DNA of 64,000 nt. Origin: Plotosus lineatus. Taxonomy: Eukaryota > Chordata > Actinopteri > Siluriformes > Plotosidae. This document shows, in pieces, positions 11,011 to 20,905 of the stretch; within the stretch, counting starts at the first letter, position 1; every line of letters starts with the position of its first letter. The notes under the pieces were generated by a model. The model had not been told where the DNA came from. It ran no database searches and saw only the letters and a program-made list of their open reading frames with translations. The stretch spans positions 54,015,001 to 54,079,000 of the forward strand of contig CM045731.1 in NCBI GenBank assembly GCA_024760905.1. The letters run 5' to 3'. The position numbers were made by a program, and so were the translations under genes.

Positions 11011-11215
11011 AAACTGTTGCTGTGACTTCTGTAAATGGCCAGGGATGTCCTCAATGTTCCCGCCCAGATAAATATGTATATAAGCAGCACTGACTCCAAC
11101 ATGGCAGCTCCACCACCCGATACATATTTCTGCAGATGATGCTGAGGTTTCCCAAGTGTGATAGAGATTTTTCAAACAGATCATTGACACATAGTAACAA
11201 TGCATTCTGGGACTC

Positions 11216-11631
11216 TGAGTTCAATCTTTGTCACTCAAGGTCTGTCTCTGGATTTCTCATTAACGTGACAACCGTCGGTTGCCTTCAGTAATATCGAATT
11301 GTGGCACGGAAGAACTTTTACCACAGTGTTGTGATTTTTCCTCAGTGGTTGTCTTGACATGATCAAGACTCACAGTGTCCGATATTTCAAAAGGTCGTAC
11401 TGTATTTAATCGCTAATGATTGTTTCAACGTGCCATCTCTGTTTTTCTTCTTCAACACTGAAATGCTGTTTGTGAAAATAAACAGCATTTTTCTACCCGC
11501 AGCCTTTTTTTGAACGCTAGCAAACAAATCACTCGTTCCGTCGTGTGCAAAGAACGAAGCCGGATTTCTGTATTTTTGCCGACTTTCTGCTCGTAACACG
11601 GCAGCTCAATCCTGACTTTCACTCCTGGTAG
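11216..11631. other. Intron 1, apparently unique sequence
   Basis: No recognised repeat. A 70-codon reverse frame here shows no family. The last bases give the target site of the hAT insertion. Confidence 0.45.
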
Positions 11632-11874
11632 TCATAGACCAGGGGTCGGCAACCCGCGGCTCCGGAGCCGCGTGCGGCTCTTTCACCTTTCTGGTGCGGC
11701 TCCATGGCTTTTCAAAATAAAGTTGTGCTTTACGGTGGCTGACTGGTGCACCACAAAGTGCTTAGTTACTCACACAGCAAAGGGCCGGTGTGGGTGCAGG
11801 TTTTCACTTCAACCAAACAATAGCCACACCTTCCACCTGTTCCCACCAATCACTGATCATCAAAAGAAAAGAAA

Positions 11875-12021
11875 AAAAACCTAGAGTGGACATTACTATT
11901 TCAATTCTGAATTGGAGCCATCTTCGTGAGCCACCTTGCTTTAAGTCTTAAACAGTCATGTGATCCCACCAAGATGGCCCCACTTCAGAATTGAAACAGT
12001 GATGTCCAATCTAGGTTTTTC
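11875..12021. repeat. Inverted repeat with ~56-bp arms inside the hAT element
   Basis: Left arm 11875-11930 (AACCTAGAGTGGACATTACT...) and right arm 11966-12021 (reverse complement AACCTAGATTGGACATCACT...) are about 85% identical around a ~35-nt spacer. It may be a separate MITE nested in the hAT element. Confidence 0.8.
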
Positions 12022-12106
12022 ACCTGAATGATCTGGGTACCCTTCCAATGCTCTTTTCGGGTTGAAAATTACATAGATGAAAATTAAGAGTCACAGATGT
12101 GGGCGG

Positions 12107-12198
12107 ATATTTATTTGGTGTGGGCGGGGTGATTTTGTGTGTGTCCACAAGAACACAAGAACACACACAAAATCACCCCGCCCACACCAAATAAATAT
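12107..12198. repeat. Perfect 38-bp inverted repeat with 16-nt loop
   Basis: The arms 12107-12144 and 12161-12198 are perfect reverse complements, with GGTGTGGGCGGGGTGATTTT at their centre, separated by 16 nt. Such a perfect arm pair must be recent or under gene conversion. Confidence 0.97.
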
Positions 12199-12659
12199 AA
12201 AAAAGCCCTAAAAGAGCTCATGGCAAGCAGCAGTGCGGTGAGAGAGAGATTTTTTTCTGCCACCGGGGTTTGTAATTCAGGAACAGAAATCACAGCTGAA
12301 GGAAGAGATGTGGATGAGATTTGTTTATACACAGCAATCTCCAGATTAAATAACTGTCCTCACTGTGGTTCAGTCTCCACTCTGAGAATGGGTCGGTCAG
12401 TGCAGCATTAAGCATTAATATTTATTTAAAAGAATGTTGAGCAGGCTCCTTCTTAAAATAAGTCTTCAAATACTTTTCCGTGTTGGTGTCATTTTTGTAA
12501 ATTAAAACTATGACAAAACAACATTAATATAACGAATAAAGAAAAGAAGATCCCACGAAGGGCGTGATTGGTGAGGTTGGCAACCCAACCCGTTACACAT
12601 CTGGCTGCAGCCCGTCCCGCGCTTCGTGGGATGGATATTCTTTTTCTTTATAAAAACAC

Positions 12660-12732
12660 AAGAAGCATTCGAACACATTCATTCATTTTCTGAACCGCTT
12701 AATTCTAATTCGGGTCGCGGGGAGGCTGGCGA
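12660..12732 (-). mobile_element. SINE-B 3' tail fragment in the hAT element
   Basis: On the + strand, TTCATTTTCTGAACCGCTTA and GGGTCGCGGGGAGGCTGG form the reversed terminal ~70 bp of SINE-B. The rest of the SINE is absent. Confidence 0.8.
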
Positions 12733-12984
12733 TTTTTTTTTTTAATGTAAATGTTTTTGTTGCAAACAGAATTGTAATGTAATGGTCTCTGCAGTCGTTT
12801 AAATCAATGTAACATATTGTTATTTTATATTAACATGAAGGAAAAAGGGGAAAAACATTATATGCAGTGTGATTTGATTTAAAATGTCAAAAAAGGATTT
12901 GTGGCTCCCAGTGTTTTCTTTAATGTGGAAAACGGGTCCAAATGGCTCTTTGAATGGCAAAGGTTGCCGACCCCTGTCATAGAC

Positions 12985-13440
12985 GTTTAGCAGATCCAGG
13001 TGTCTCTATAGAGATTGTACAGGCTGGAATAAAGTCAGCTGACACGTTCTCTGAGTCAGAGTTACGCAATCAATTTCATTCAGCAGTGACCTCAAATCTC
13101 TTGCACACACTCGCAATTCATGAAGAGACATGTTTACCTCCATGAGGAAGAAAAGGTGGAGGAGGATGGGATAGGGGGTGGAGGAGAGGGGTGGGGATGT
13201 GTTTCTGAATCTGTTTCCTCTACTTAGACCTTGAGTGATGACCGCAACAACGCCAGATCTGAAATTGAAACCCTTATTTCTCTGGTCGGGTGAGATGATG
13301 AGGAAGGATACGTGGGGAATATACACAAGTGTTGTTGTGTCATTTGTTTGTTTAGAGAAGATAAAGTTGTCTCCTAGATCTCAGGTGACACAGTTTTAGA
13401 AATGCAATGGCATGCTTTACAGGAAAATAATTAATCAGAA
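12985..13440. other. Intron 1, no recognised feature
   Basis: Mixed sequence with a G-rich purine stretch at 13140-13200. Short open frames show no family. Confidence 0.45.
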
Positions 13441-13444
13441 TGTG

Positions 13445-13685
13445 ATATGACGTGGGCAGCGTAGTAGTTAGCACGTCTGCCTCGTTGCAAGAAGGTCCTG
13501 GGTTCAAGTACTGGGGTTTGCATGTTATCTCTGTGCTTGCATGAGTTTCCTGCAGGCACTTTGGCTTCCTTCTACAGTTCAAAGATGAGCACATTAGGCT
13601 ATCTGGCTGTTCCAAATTTCTGTTCGATTTGAGTCTTAGTGTGAATGTGTGTTTGCCTGTGATGGTCTGGTTTTAGCAAAGGGAC
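13445..13685 (+). mobile_element. SINE-B copy, 3' truncated
   Basis: The head GGCAGCGTAGTAGTTAGCAC and core GGCTATCTGGCTGTTCCAAA are recognisable. It breaks off near 13680, where a second copy begins. Confidence 0.75.
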
Positions 13686-13945
13686 TTCCGGTGTGGAACT
13701 TGCCCAATGTTTTTTCAGAGTTTCCTTTGAGTTCCCCAGTTTCCTCCTACAGTCCCAAGACATGCACATTATAATTTTGCTTTCTCAAACTGACCCTAGG
13801 TGCAAGTGTGAATAGTTGTGTGGCTGAGGTCTGCCGAGCTGTTCAGGGGGTTCCTAAACTTTGCTCAGTGTCGGGTGAGATAGGCTCCAGTCTTCCTGTG
13901 CCAATAGTAGGAATAAGTGGGTTGGCAACGGACTGAGTGAGGGGG
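13686..13945 (+). mobile_element. SINE-B copy, headless, directly behind another
   Basis: It starts inside the body (TTTTTTCAGAGTTTCC...) and runs through CAAGACATGCACATTAT to a tail with GATAGGCTCCAG. Two same-strand SINE-B pieces lie head to tail. Confidence 0.7.
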
Positions 13946-14120
13946 GGTTTGGTCAGAACCATTTATAGCTGATGCCTACCAAATTCAGAGGTCATAAGAG
14001 AGCAAATATTGGGCCAAAAGTTTAAATTGATACAAATTTGATTCCATTTTATTGTTAAAAAACACATTGTTTGATATTTCTGTTTACTCAATAACAATCT
14101 CTTCAACGATCTGTCCACAG

Positions 14121-14270
14121 ATGCGAGTGTGTACTTGGATGGAGCATACAGAACAGTCTATTTTGACTGGACCACCTGATACTGGGCCATCCCATGCCTG
14201 CCTGTAACTCAGAAGACGACCTCGCACCCCCTCGAACTCCGCCTATCTCGGTCAACCACCATTAGTCTTG
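14121..14270 (+). promoter_or_regulatory. cdkl5: cdkl5 exon 2 5'UTR with upstream ORFs
   Basis: The acceptor CTGTCCACAG ends at 14120 behind a pyrimidine-rich tract, so the exon starts at 14121. An upstream ORF begins with the first three bases of the exon (ATG 14121) and stops at TAA 14205-14207 (28 residues). It is in frame with the cdkl5 start but separated by that stop. A second, overlapping frame would be opened by ATGATG at the end of candidate exon 1 and stop at TGA 14177-14179 (21 residues, containing DGAYRTVYFDW). Upstream ORFs usually lower translation of the main frame; that role is inferred here. Confidence 0.65.
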
Positions 14271-14334
14271 ATGAGGAACCCCGTCATCGGTGATGTGATG
14301 AACAAGTTTGAGGTGCTTGGGATCGTCGGAGAAG
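14271..14334 (+). CDS. cdkl5: cdkl5 coding exon 2 (start codon, kinase N-terminus)
   Basis: CDKL5 is a serine/threonine kinase of the CMGC group acting in neurons, cilia and nucleus; loss in humans causes an early epileptic encephalopathy. These 64 bases encode 21 residues plus one base, including NVMNKFE-like DVMNKFEVLGIVGE, which matches the human N-terminus (…NKFEILGVVGEG) at nearly every position. The ATG at 14271 aligns with the human start. The exon ends GAAG|GTGAGG at 14334, phase 1, the same place as human c.64 as I recall it. The downstream partner exon is at 38786, 24.45 kb away. The catalytic lysine and the rest of the kinase lie beyond the window. An orthologue or a fish duplicate are both possible. 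Confidence 0.93.
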
Positions 14335-14483
14335 GTGAGGGTTCTTCAGCTTTTGAACACCAACATTTTTCCAACTATTAAACTTAATTTTATTAAGATA
14401 AAATCATAATTTACTAAATATAATATTATTAAAATATTACATGTATATGATATACATGTAATTATGATATATTATATGATGTA

Positions 14484-14726
14484 CAGTAGGCCCTCGATAT
14501 ACGAATGAAGATAATCCGTGAGTTCTGTACCCGGAAGTAAAACCCCATGTATCATATTACATGTGCGAATGAAAATATGCTTCTTAAACACATTCTATAG
14601 GCAGCCTTACTCATTAATACAGTATTAATGTAGTAAAATATAGTAATAATTAAGAAAAAAAAATTTTGTACTGTGATATTTATTAATAAAATATATAAAG
14701 ATTATACAGCATACTTTCTATATCTA

Positions 14727-14757
<31 letters not shown>

Positions 14758-15463
14758 GCCTGTGAAGTCCCTGAAGATAATCATCTGAACTGTTGTAAAG
14801 CTGTAGTATTAAAGTCTTTTTCAATTATTATTCCAGTACAGCGACTAAATTAATGTTCAGAAGCCACGGAGCAGCTCAGCCACGCCCCTCGGCCAGAGTA
14901 GACAGTTAGTTAGAGAACACAGCCGTCAAAATCAAAGTCCCCCCCAAAACACAGTTCATAACAAAAAGAACATAAAAGAACATGAAATGTAATAAATTGG
15001 ATAAACAAAACGATAAACGTGCTACACTACAGTACATAAAATCACACACACCCAAATTCTAAACATAAATTTAGGTACTGTACTGGAATAATGATTGAAA
15101 AAGACTTTAATACTAGAGTGCTTTCAGATGATTATTTCTCTTCAGGCACTTCAGAGGAAACTGTCGTTTCTTTGGGAGAAAGTCTTATTTCTTCAGAAGA
15201 GACAGCCAATGTCATTACCTTTTCTAGCGCTTAGCCAGAGAAGAAAAGCCAGAGAAGACGCACAGCGTTTGAGTGGCATCATACAGCTTAACTGGTAATT
15301 AAAACACACTTAAAAAAAGAGGCTCACTGAAAACTTGTGTGCGAATGAGGAAAAAGGGGCATTACATCATCTCAACCAATCAGCAGGAAGGAGGACAGTT
15401 GCTTGGCAGTCCGCAAATACTCAAACCGTGAGTGCAAAACCGCGAATAGTCAAGGGCTTACTG
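14484..15463. mobile_element. TA-flanked mariner/Tigger-like MITE, family 2
   Basis: Ends CAGTAGGCCCTCGATATACG (left) and CAGTAAGCCCTTGACTATTC (right, reversed) are flanked by TA. The interior has a (CTGT)n array (14722-14758) and an inner inverted repeat: TCTGAACTGTTGTAAAG with TAAAGTCTTTTTCAATTATT at 14766-14840 reappears reversed at 15078-15148. No transposase. It is the same family as 39391-41243. Confidence 0.85.
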
Positions 15464-15474
15464 TATTTATATAT

Positions 15475-15601
15475 TTACACACTCACTCATTTGCCAACCT
15501 GCTTATTGTATCAGGGTCACTGGGAGGCTTCTGGCTATCTCAGCTCAAACCTAAAGCAAAGGAAGGCACACCCTGAACAGTGTGTTAGACCATTACAGGG
15601 C

Positions 15602-15635
<34 letters not shown>

Positions 15636-15638
15636 CTC

Positions 15639-15680
<42 letters not shown>

Positions 15681-15852
15681 CCATCCACATCTAGGTGCAA
15701 TTTAGGACATCCAGTTATCCTAATGTTGTTTTTGGAGGGGGGGGGGGGGGGGGGTGACAGGAGTGCCATGAGAAAGCCCACGCAAGCATGGGGAGAAAAT
15801 ACAAACTCCTCACAGAAACGGCGGAGCTGGGAATCAAACAAAAAATTGTAAC
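15475..15852 (-). mobile_element. SINE-B copy with CA and G arrays
   Basis: A reverse SINE-B: its tail lies at 15480-15540 and its head near 15830-15850 (GGGAATCAAAC). It is expanded by (CA)n at 15603-15677, containing a CT block, and by 18 G at 15737-15754. Confidence 0.75.
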
Positions 15853-15861
15853 AGTAAGTAC

Positions 15862-16190
15862 AAGGCTCGCACAGTGGCGTAGTGGTTAGCATATCAGTCT
15901 CATAGCAAGAAGTTTCTGGGTTCGATTCCCAGCTCGGGCATTTCTGTGTGGAGTGTTTACATATTCTCCCCATGATTGCGTGGGTGTCCTCCGCGTACTC
16001 CAGTTTTCCCCCACAGTCCAAAAATATGCACAGTAGGTTAATTAGTTGTTCCAAATCACTCCCAGGAACGCTTGTGAATGGTCATGTGAGTGTCAGCCAT
16101 ACAATGGCCCAGAGTCGGCTGAAATGGGCACCAGCCTCCCCGTGACCCAAATTAGGATTAAGCAGTTCAGAAAATGAATGACATTAATTA
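15862..16190 (+). mobile_element. SINE-B copy, nearly full length
   Basis: A-box CAGTGGCGTAGTGGTTAGCA, B-box GGGTTCGATTCCC, and a clean 3' tail AATTAGGATTAAGCAGTTCA then GAAAATGAATGAC. It is tail-distal to the reverse copy just before it, giving a head-to-head pair. Confidence 0.85.
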
Positions 16191-16545
16191 CAATATAAAT
16201 CCAGACTGTGGAAATCATTTGATTCCCTGAAAGATCAATTAATTCCATATAAATCTTGTACGTATTCATATGGAATTGACACAAGCTGTAATAAACCGCT
16301 ATAATGAATCAGCTGATTGAACTGCAGTGTATATCAGACACTTTATTCTTATTTTTATAAATGGCATCTCTTGAAGAGCTGAAATGACATTTATGTAAGT
16401 GGTATACATGCAAAATGTTGAACTCCTCTTACTGCTCATCTCCTTTTACCTTCTAATCAACCAGCATAAACAAAGCTGAAGTGGGTCATGACAAAAACAG
16501 AACACCTTCTCCACGTTAACACTTAGGTACACTCAAACCTTTTTT
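16191..16545. other. Intron 2, no recognised feature
   Basis: AT-rich. A short hairpin (AATTCCATAT / ATATGGAATT) lies at about 16242-16278. Confidence 0.5.
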
Positions 16546-16980
16546 ACCTAGTTCCCTTCACCTCGTCCTTTTCACCTCCTTTCCTCCGTCCTCTTCAACT
16601 CACCTCCTTCCCCTCACCTCCTTCTGTTTACCTCCTTCTCTTCCCCCACCTCGTTCTCCTCCTTTCCTTCATTCTCTTCACCTCACCTGGTTCCCTTAAC
16701 ACTCTTCCCTTTACATCCTTTTTTACCTTCTTTTCTTCACATCCTTCTCTTCACCTCCTTCTCTTCACTTCCTTTCCTTCACCCCAGTTCCTTCACCCTC
16801 TTCACCTCAACTTCTTCCCTTCAATATCTTCATTTAACCTCCTTCTCTTCACCCTTTTCCACTTCACCTTCTTTCCTTCACCTCCTTCCCTTCACACTCT
16901 TCCCTTTAGCTCCTTTTCCTCATCTCCTTGCTTTCTTCTTTACCTTCCTTCCTCTCACTTCCTTCCCATGACTTTTCCCT
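16546..16980. repeat. Polypyrimidine minisatellite (CCTCCTTCYCTTCA-like)
   Basis: About 435 bp are almost purely C/T with regular single A residues. Units resemble TTCACCTCCTTCCC, with lengths near 10-18 bp. It is a degenerate tandem array and a strong purine/pyrimidine strand asymmetry. Confidence 0.85.
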
Positions 16981-17100
16981 TTTTATTTTTATTTTAAATT
17001 TACTGGTTACAGGTTTATAACTGTTACACAAACACAAAAATATACAGTCATACACAGAGTGTACGAGGGATACATTTTCTCTTCCAGTCAGACAGACACA

Positions 17101-17252
17101 GATGAATGGATGGATAGATGGATGGATGGATGGATGGATGGATGAATGGTAAGATTATATTAGATTCAACCTTATTGTCATTACACATGTATAAATACAG
17201 TGTAACAAAATTCAGTTTAGCATCCAATCAGAAGTGCAGAGAGCAGCAAGTG

Positions 17253-17316
<64 letters not shown>
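17101..17316. repeat. (TGGA)n, (CT)n and (AT)n microsatellites
   Basis: (TGGA)n occupies 17101-17149, and (CT)n at 17252-17280 runs straight into (AT)n at 17281-17316. The ~100 bp between hold no recognised feature. Confidence 0.9.
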
Positions 17317-17320
<4 letters not shown>

Positions 17321-17559
17321 TATGAGCATGTACAGTTAGAAGCAGTTATGTACAGATAAGTGCATTAAAGGTGAGAATGAATAAGCATTAATTTACATAC
17401 GAGCAATATACACATGTTCTATATTACTATACCGAACAATAAAATATGCAGAGGTAGTGTTCAAATATACAGATATGGTATGAATGTAGAACAGTAGTGG
17501 AAGAATAGCACTGTGAATATACCATAACCGTAGATACAGAAATGAACATAGAGGCAGAT

Positions 17560-17705
17560 ATATTGACAGATGAACAGATGGACAAATGGATATAGAGACA
17601 AATGGGAGTACGGACAAATGAATGGATGAAAGGATAGATAGGCAGACAGAAAATTGGACACAGAGACAGATATATCGATAGATAAACAGACAGACGGCAG
17701 GATGG
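17560..17705. repeat. Degenerate GACA/GATA/GATG array
   Basis: Loose tetranucleotide repeats such as CAGATATA, GACAGATG and GATAGATAGGCAGACAG. The same type resumes at 18775-18820, so the element at 17724 landed in this array. Confidence 0.7.
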
Positions 17706-18024
17706 ACGAATGAATATACTGTACAGTGGAGCCTCGGTACTCGAACTTAATCCGTTCCAGATGGCTGTTCGGATTCCGATTCTGCTTTACCCATTACAAA
17801 TAATGTAAATGGTCTTAATCCGTTCCATCGTCTTTTGAACAGAAGTTAACAGTACCGTCACTCATACCATAGGTCCGCAAATGAAGTGAAAAAATTATTG
17901 AATACAGTACACTATGTTATGGTTTATGTTGTGAGAGACTCTTTAACTGCACTGTGTTTTTTAATTTAGTGTGTTATGGTCTCTCACAAAAGAGTTGGGC
18001 ATTGAAATGTGTGTTGAAGAGCGG

Positions 18025-18735
18025 CATGGCTGTCACCTGCGGGGTGGAGTGCTAAACAAACACACCTGATTCCATTTAATCACGGGCTATAAAGACTACC
18101 AGCACTCTTCCGGGCGCTAGAAGATTGTCCCTCTTCCCCGTGATCTCTCTGGCTCTCAGCTCCGTGCTCCACCCATTCCCGCTTTAGTTTGATTTCCGTG
18201 TTTCTCTGCATCACTAGTACAGTGACTACGATTTCCCAGTTTCATCCCCAATGCAGCTGACTGGGTTATCAAAGGTGGGCCATGTCTCTCACCGTCTATG
18301 GTGTGAGGCATGTAAAAGAACCATTGCTGACTTTCGTAAAGAGTAGGCTGCAAAGCCGTCAGCGTGTTTCTGTCCATTGCTAAAGGATTGTGTTAGGAAG
18401 GGCATCCGACGTAAAAACCTATGCCAAATCAAATGTGCGATTCATTCACTGTGGCGACCCCTGATAAAGGGAAAAAGCCAAAAGGAAATCTCTATCTCAT
18501 CTTTGAAAATGGCTGTGCTTTATTGTTCACAGAGAAGGCACTAGAGCACGGGCACTCGAGCACTAGAAACACGGAAATCAAACTAAAGCGGGAACTGGTG
18601 GAGCACGGAGCTGAGAGATCACAGGGAAGAGGGACAATCTTCTAGCACCGGAAAGAGCGCTGGTAGTCTTTATAGCCCGTGATTAAATGGAATCAGGTGT
18701 GTTTTTTTAGTACTCCACCGCGCGTGTGACAGCCA
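18025..18735. repeat. Foldback: two ~200-bp inverted copies of an LTR-like module
   Basis: The left arm (about 18025-18235) and right arm (about 18550-18735) are reverse complements at roughly 90%. Each contains a TATA-like GGGCTATAAAGAC, AAGATTGTCCCTCTTC and CGCTTTAGTTTGATTTCCGT. The same module occurs once, unduplicated, at 46880-47245. Confidence 0.8.
18241..18495 (+). mobile_element. SINE-A, 5' truncated, in the foldback loop
   Basis: It starts near CAGCTGACTGGGTTATCAAA and runs to the RTE-like end GTGGCGACCCCTGATAAAGG. The tRNA head is missing. Confidence 0.85.
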
Positions 18736-18775
18736 CACCCCTCTCCAAAGTGCATTTCAAAGTGTACCTCTTTTG

Positions 18776-19253
18776 TACACAGACAGACAAATGGAGGAAT
18801 GAAAAGATAGGCAGGTGTTATAACTGCAGTACTTTACAGCTTATGACAACAGTGCTTGTCATTCTATTTTTTAATCTTTCCTAGTTTTCACCTTTAGTGC
18901 TCATATTCACATTGTCACTAGCCATAGTATAACATAACACTCTTGCATTTGAATCACTGAGTCACTGAATCACTGACTCTTTTATCCCTGTTGAATTTTT
19001 AAAAATTGTGCGGGTATTCCTTTACCTCAAACCTTCTGGTATCAAAGGTCCTGTGGTTGTAGAAGTCATCTTCTGGTTGATATATACATGTAGAAGTGGA
19101 AGTGATATGATGAAGGGGTGTTGATTTTTTCTGGTTTAATTGTTGTGCTCGGTGACGGCTGCAGAAAAGCACAAACGAGACTCATGTAATTATCGTTGTG
19201 TGGTTGAGTAGAGGAACTCAGATGGGGTGATTTTTGACTGGTTGATGTATTGA
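18776..19253. other. Intron 2, no recognised feature
   Basis: The first ~45 bp are the resumed GACA array. The rest shows nothing nameable. Confidence 0.45.
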
Positions 19254-19258
19254 AGTGT

Positions 19259-19328
<70 letters not shown>

Positions 19329-19458
19329 CAGCACTCCTTTGTCATCATGCAGAATGATTTTTAATTATGGCCATGGGGCGCTTTCAGCACTCAAGGTGCA
19401 GGTAGATGATAAAGAAAGGGCTCACAGTGGAACCGACTCTCTGCTACAGTACTACAGG

Positions 19459-19529
<71 letters not shown>
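19254..19529. repeat. Two long (TG)n arrays
   Basis: (TG)n at 19254-19327 and 19461-19529, about 130 bp apart. Cysteine/valine-repeat frames over them are artefacts. Confidence 0.95.
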
Positions 19530-19531
<2 letters not shown>

Positions 19532-19986
19532 ATTAATCCATGTTTTGGTGGTGATTATAGCCTGCTGTGTGTTCAGCTGTGGAAATTGTGGATTTCATTC
19601 TGTTTTTGGACATTAGCCCAATTTATTAGCATTGAGACTGTCCATAAAGTATGTATGCATGGGCCAGGTCAGGAGGGGTGTGACTGATTTGCGTATATGA
19701 TGCATATGAACAGGAGAGGGGGTTGCGGCAAATTTGTATGCACGTATTATAAACAGTGGTAATAAATAAATTTTAAAATAACATTGTTTTTCCAGGTCAA
19801 AGTCAATTGTTTATTAGTGTAAGTCATTAATTAGCAACAGCTCTAGTCAGAACACAATACAAAGAATTCATTAAAGTCTATCTTAAATGTTACCTAAATA
19901 AAAGTAATGGAGTTGCCCACTTGGAGACAGTGGAGCTGTGGAACAGTGTTAAAGAATCGAATTATGAATCTATCAAGAAAAAAAAA
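19530..19986. other. Intron 2, no recognised feature
   Basis: AT-rich sequence. The last 14 bases are the target duplication of the SINE that follows. Confidence 0.45.
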
Positions 19987-20000
19987 TACAAGAATTAAAT

Positions 20001-20340
20001 CACTTCATTTTCTGTAACCACTTAATCCTAATTAGGGTCGCGGGGAGACTGGTGCCCATCCCAGCTAACTCCGGGCGAGGGCAGCGTACACCCTGGACAG
20101 CTCGCCAGGCCATCGCAGGGCGGAAACAAGCTGACGGCTTTGCAGCTAACTCTTGTCGAAAGTCAGCAATGGTTCTTTTACATGAACCTCACATCATGGA
20201 CAGTGAGAGACATGGCCGGCCTTTGTTAACCCAATTAGCTGCACTGGGTGAGATAGTGACAACCTGTTGTGAGTGGGGCCTGAACCCCCAACCTTAGGAT
20301 CAGTGATCCAGCACCTATACCACCAGGCCACCACTACCCT
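20001..20340 (-). mobile_element. Chimeric SINE: SINE-A head joined to SINE-B tail
   Basis: The 14-bp target duplication TACAAGAATTAAAT stands at 19987-20000 and 20341-20354, so the unit moved as one. In sense orientation (minus strand) it starts with the SINE-A tRNA head (about 20340 down to 20125, incl. GGATCACTGATCC-like and AAAGAACCATTGCTGACTTT). It then switches near 20123 to the SINE-B tail (GGCCTGGCGAGCTGTCCAGG ... AATTAGGATTAAGTGGTTAC). The SINE-A RTE-like 3' end is absent. Confidence 0.85.
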
Positions 20341-20354
20341 TACAAGAATTAAAT

Positions 20355-20709
20355 AATAAATCAAAACGCAAACATGCGTCTCTGGACAGTTGGCTGTCGT
20401 CCACCCCAAACTATGTCCCTGCCAGACAGTATGATTCATTATGTTTTTTCCGTGGAAGTGACTGGAACAGCGTTAACATAGACTATCGATCAACAAATGA
20501 ACAAGTAAACATTGTGATACCGAAAACAAGTTTTTTCATCTGTTTTGAAAGCACATTTCTTTAATTTATACATACGTATGCTCCAGCTGCTATCGCTAAT
20601 GCGTATTATTTGTGTACATAAGTTGGGTAGGAGTAAATTGTGCCAGGTTTTTTGCATACATACTTTACAGACGGTCCCATAGCACAAATATAAATTGGTT
20701 TTTGTTAGT
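20355..20709. other. Intron 2, no recognised feature
   Basis: No gene, RNA or named repeat. Confidence 0.5.
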
Positions 20710-20905
20710 TTTATGTGGTTCGGGTGTTTCTCTGTGGAATTTGTGTTTTCATTGTGCGTATGTGGGTTTCTTCTGAGCACGCCGGTTTCCTCCTACAGTC
20801 CGAAGACATGCAAATTAGGTTAATTGGCTGTTCCAAATTGCCCCTAGGTGTAGATGTGAGAAAGTTTGCTGTGAAGGTTGTACCCCACCCTCACCCAGTG
20901 TGGGG
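20710..20905 (+). mobile_element. SINE-B, central part
   Basis: GTTTCTCTGTGGAATTTGTG, GTGGGTTTCTTCTGAGCACG and TTCCAAATTGCCCCTAGGTG are clear. Head and tail are missing. Confidence 0.75.

Larger units (their letters stand above)
10170..11215 (+). repeat. Dispersed repeat with internal minisatellite and inserted MITE
   Basis: This is the longer copy of the element also seen at 4960-5300. It is interrupted by an 18-G run at 10201-10218 and by a Tc1-derived MITE at 10249-10469, and it carries a 30-bp minisatellite. The right part has the TATATAAGCAGCACTG box and GATGCTGAGGTTTCCCAAG. Confidence 0.6.
11640..12976. mobile_element. Non-autonomous hAT transposon
   Basis: The ends CAGGGGTCGGCAACC and GGTTGCCGACCCCTG are perfect inverted repeats. 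The 8-bp target duplication TCATAGAC stands at 11632-11639 and 12977-12984, the hallmark of hAT transposition. The inner left end continues CGCGGCTC, and the right end has GGCTCTTTGAATGGCAAAGG. No transposase is encoded; 1337 bp include at least two hairpins and a SINE-B tail. The perfect 8-bp duplication suggests a fairly recent insertion. Confidence 0.93.
17724..18775. mobile_element. TA-flanked mariner/Tigger-like element, family 3, with foldback
   Basis: The left end CAGTGGAGCCTCGGTACTCG follows a TA and matches the element at 46267-47318. Its matching right end is not seen. Instead the right side is an inverted duplication of an internal segment, with a SINE-A piece in the middle. The boundary at about 18775 is where the flanking GACA array resumes. 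Confidence 0.6.
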
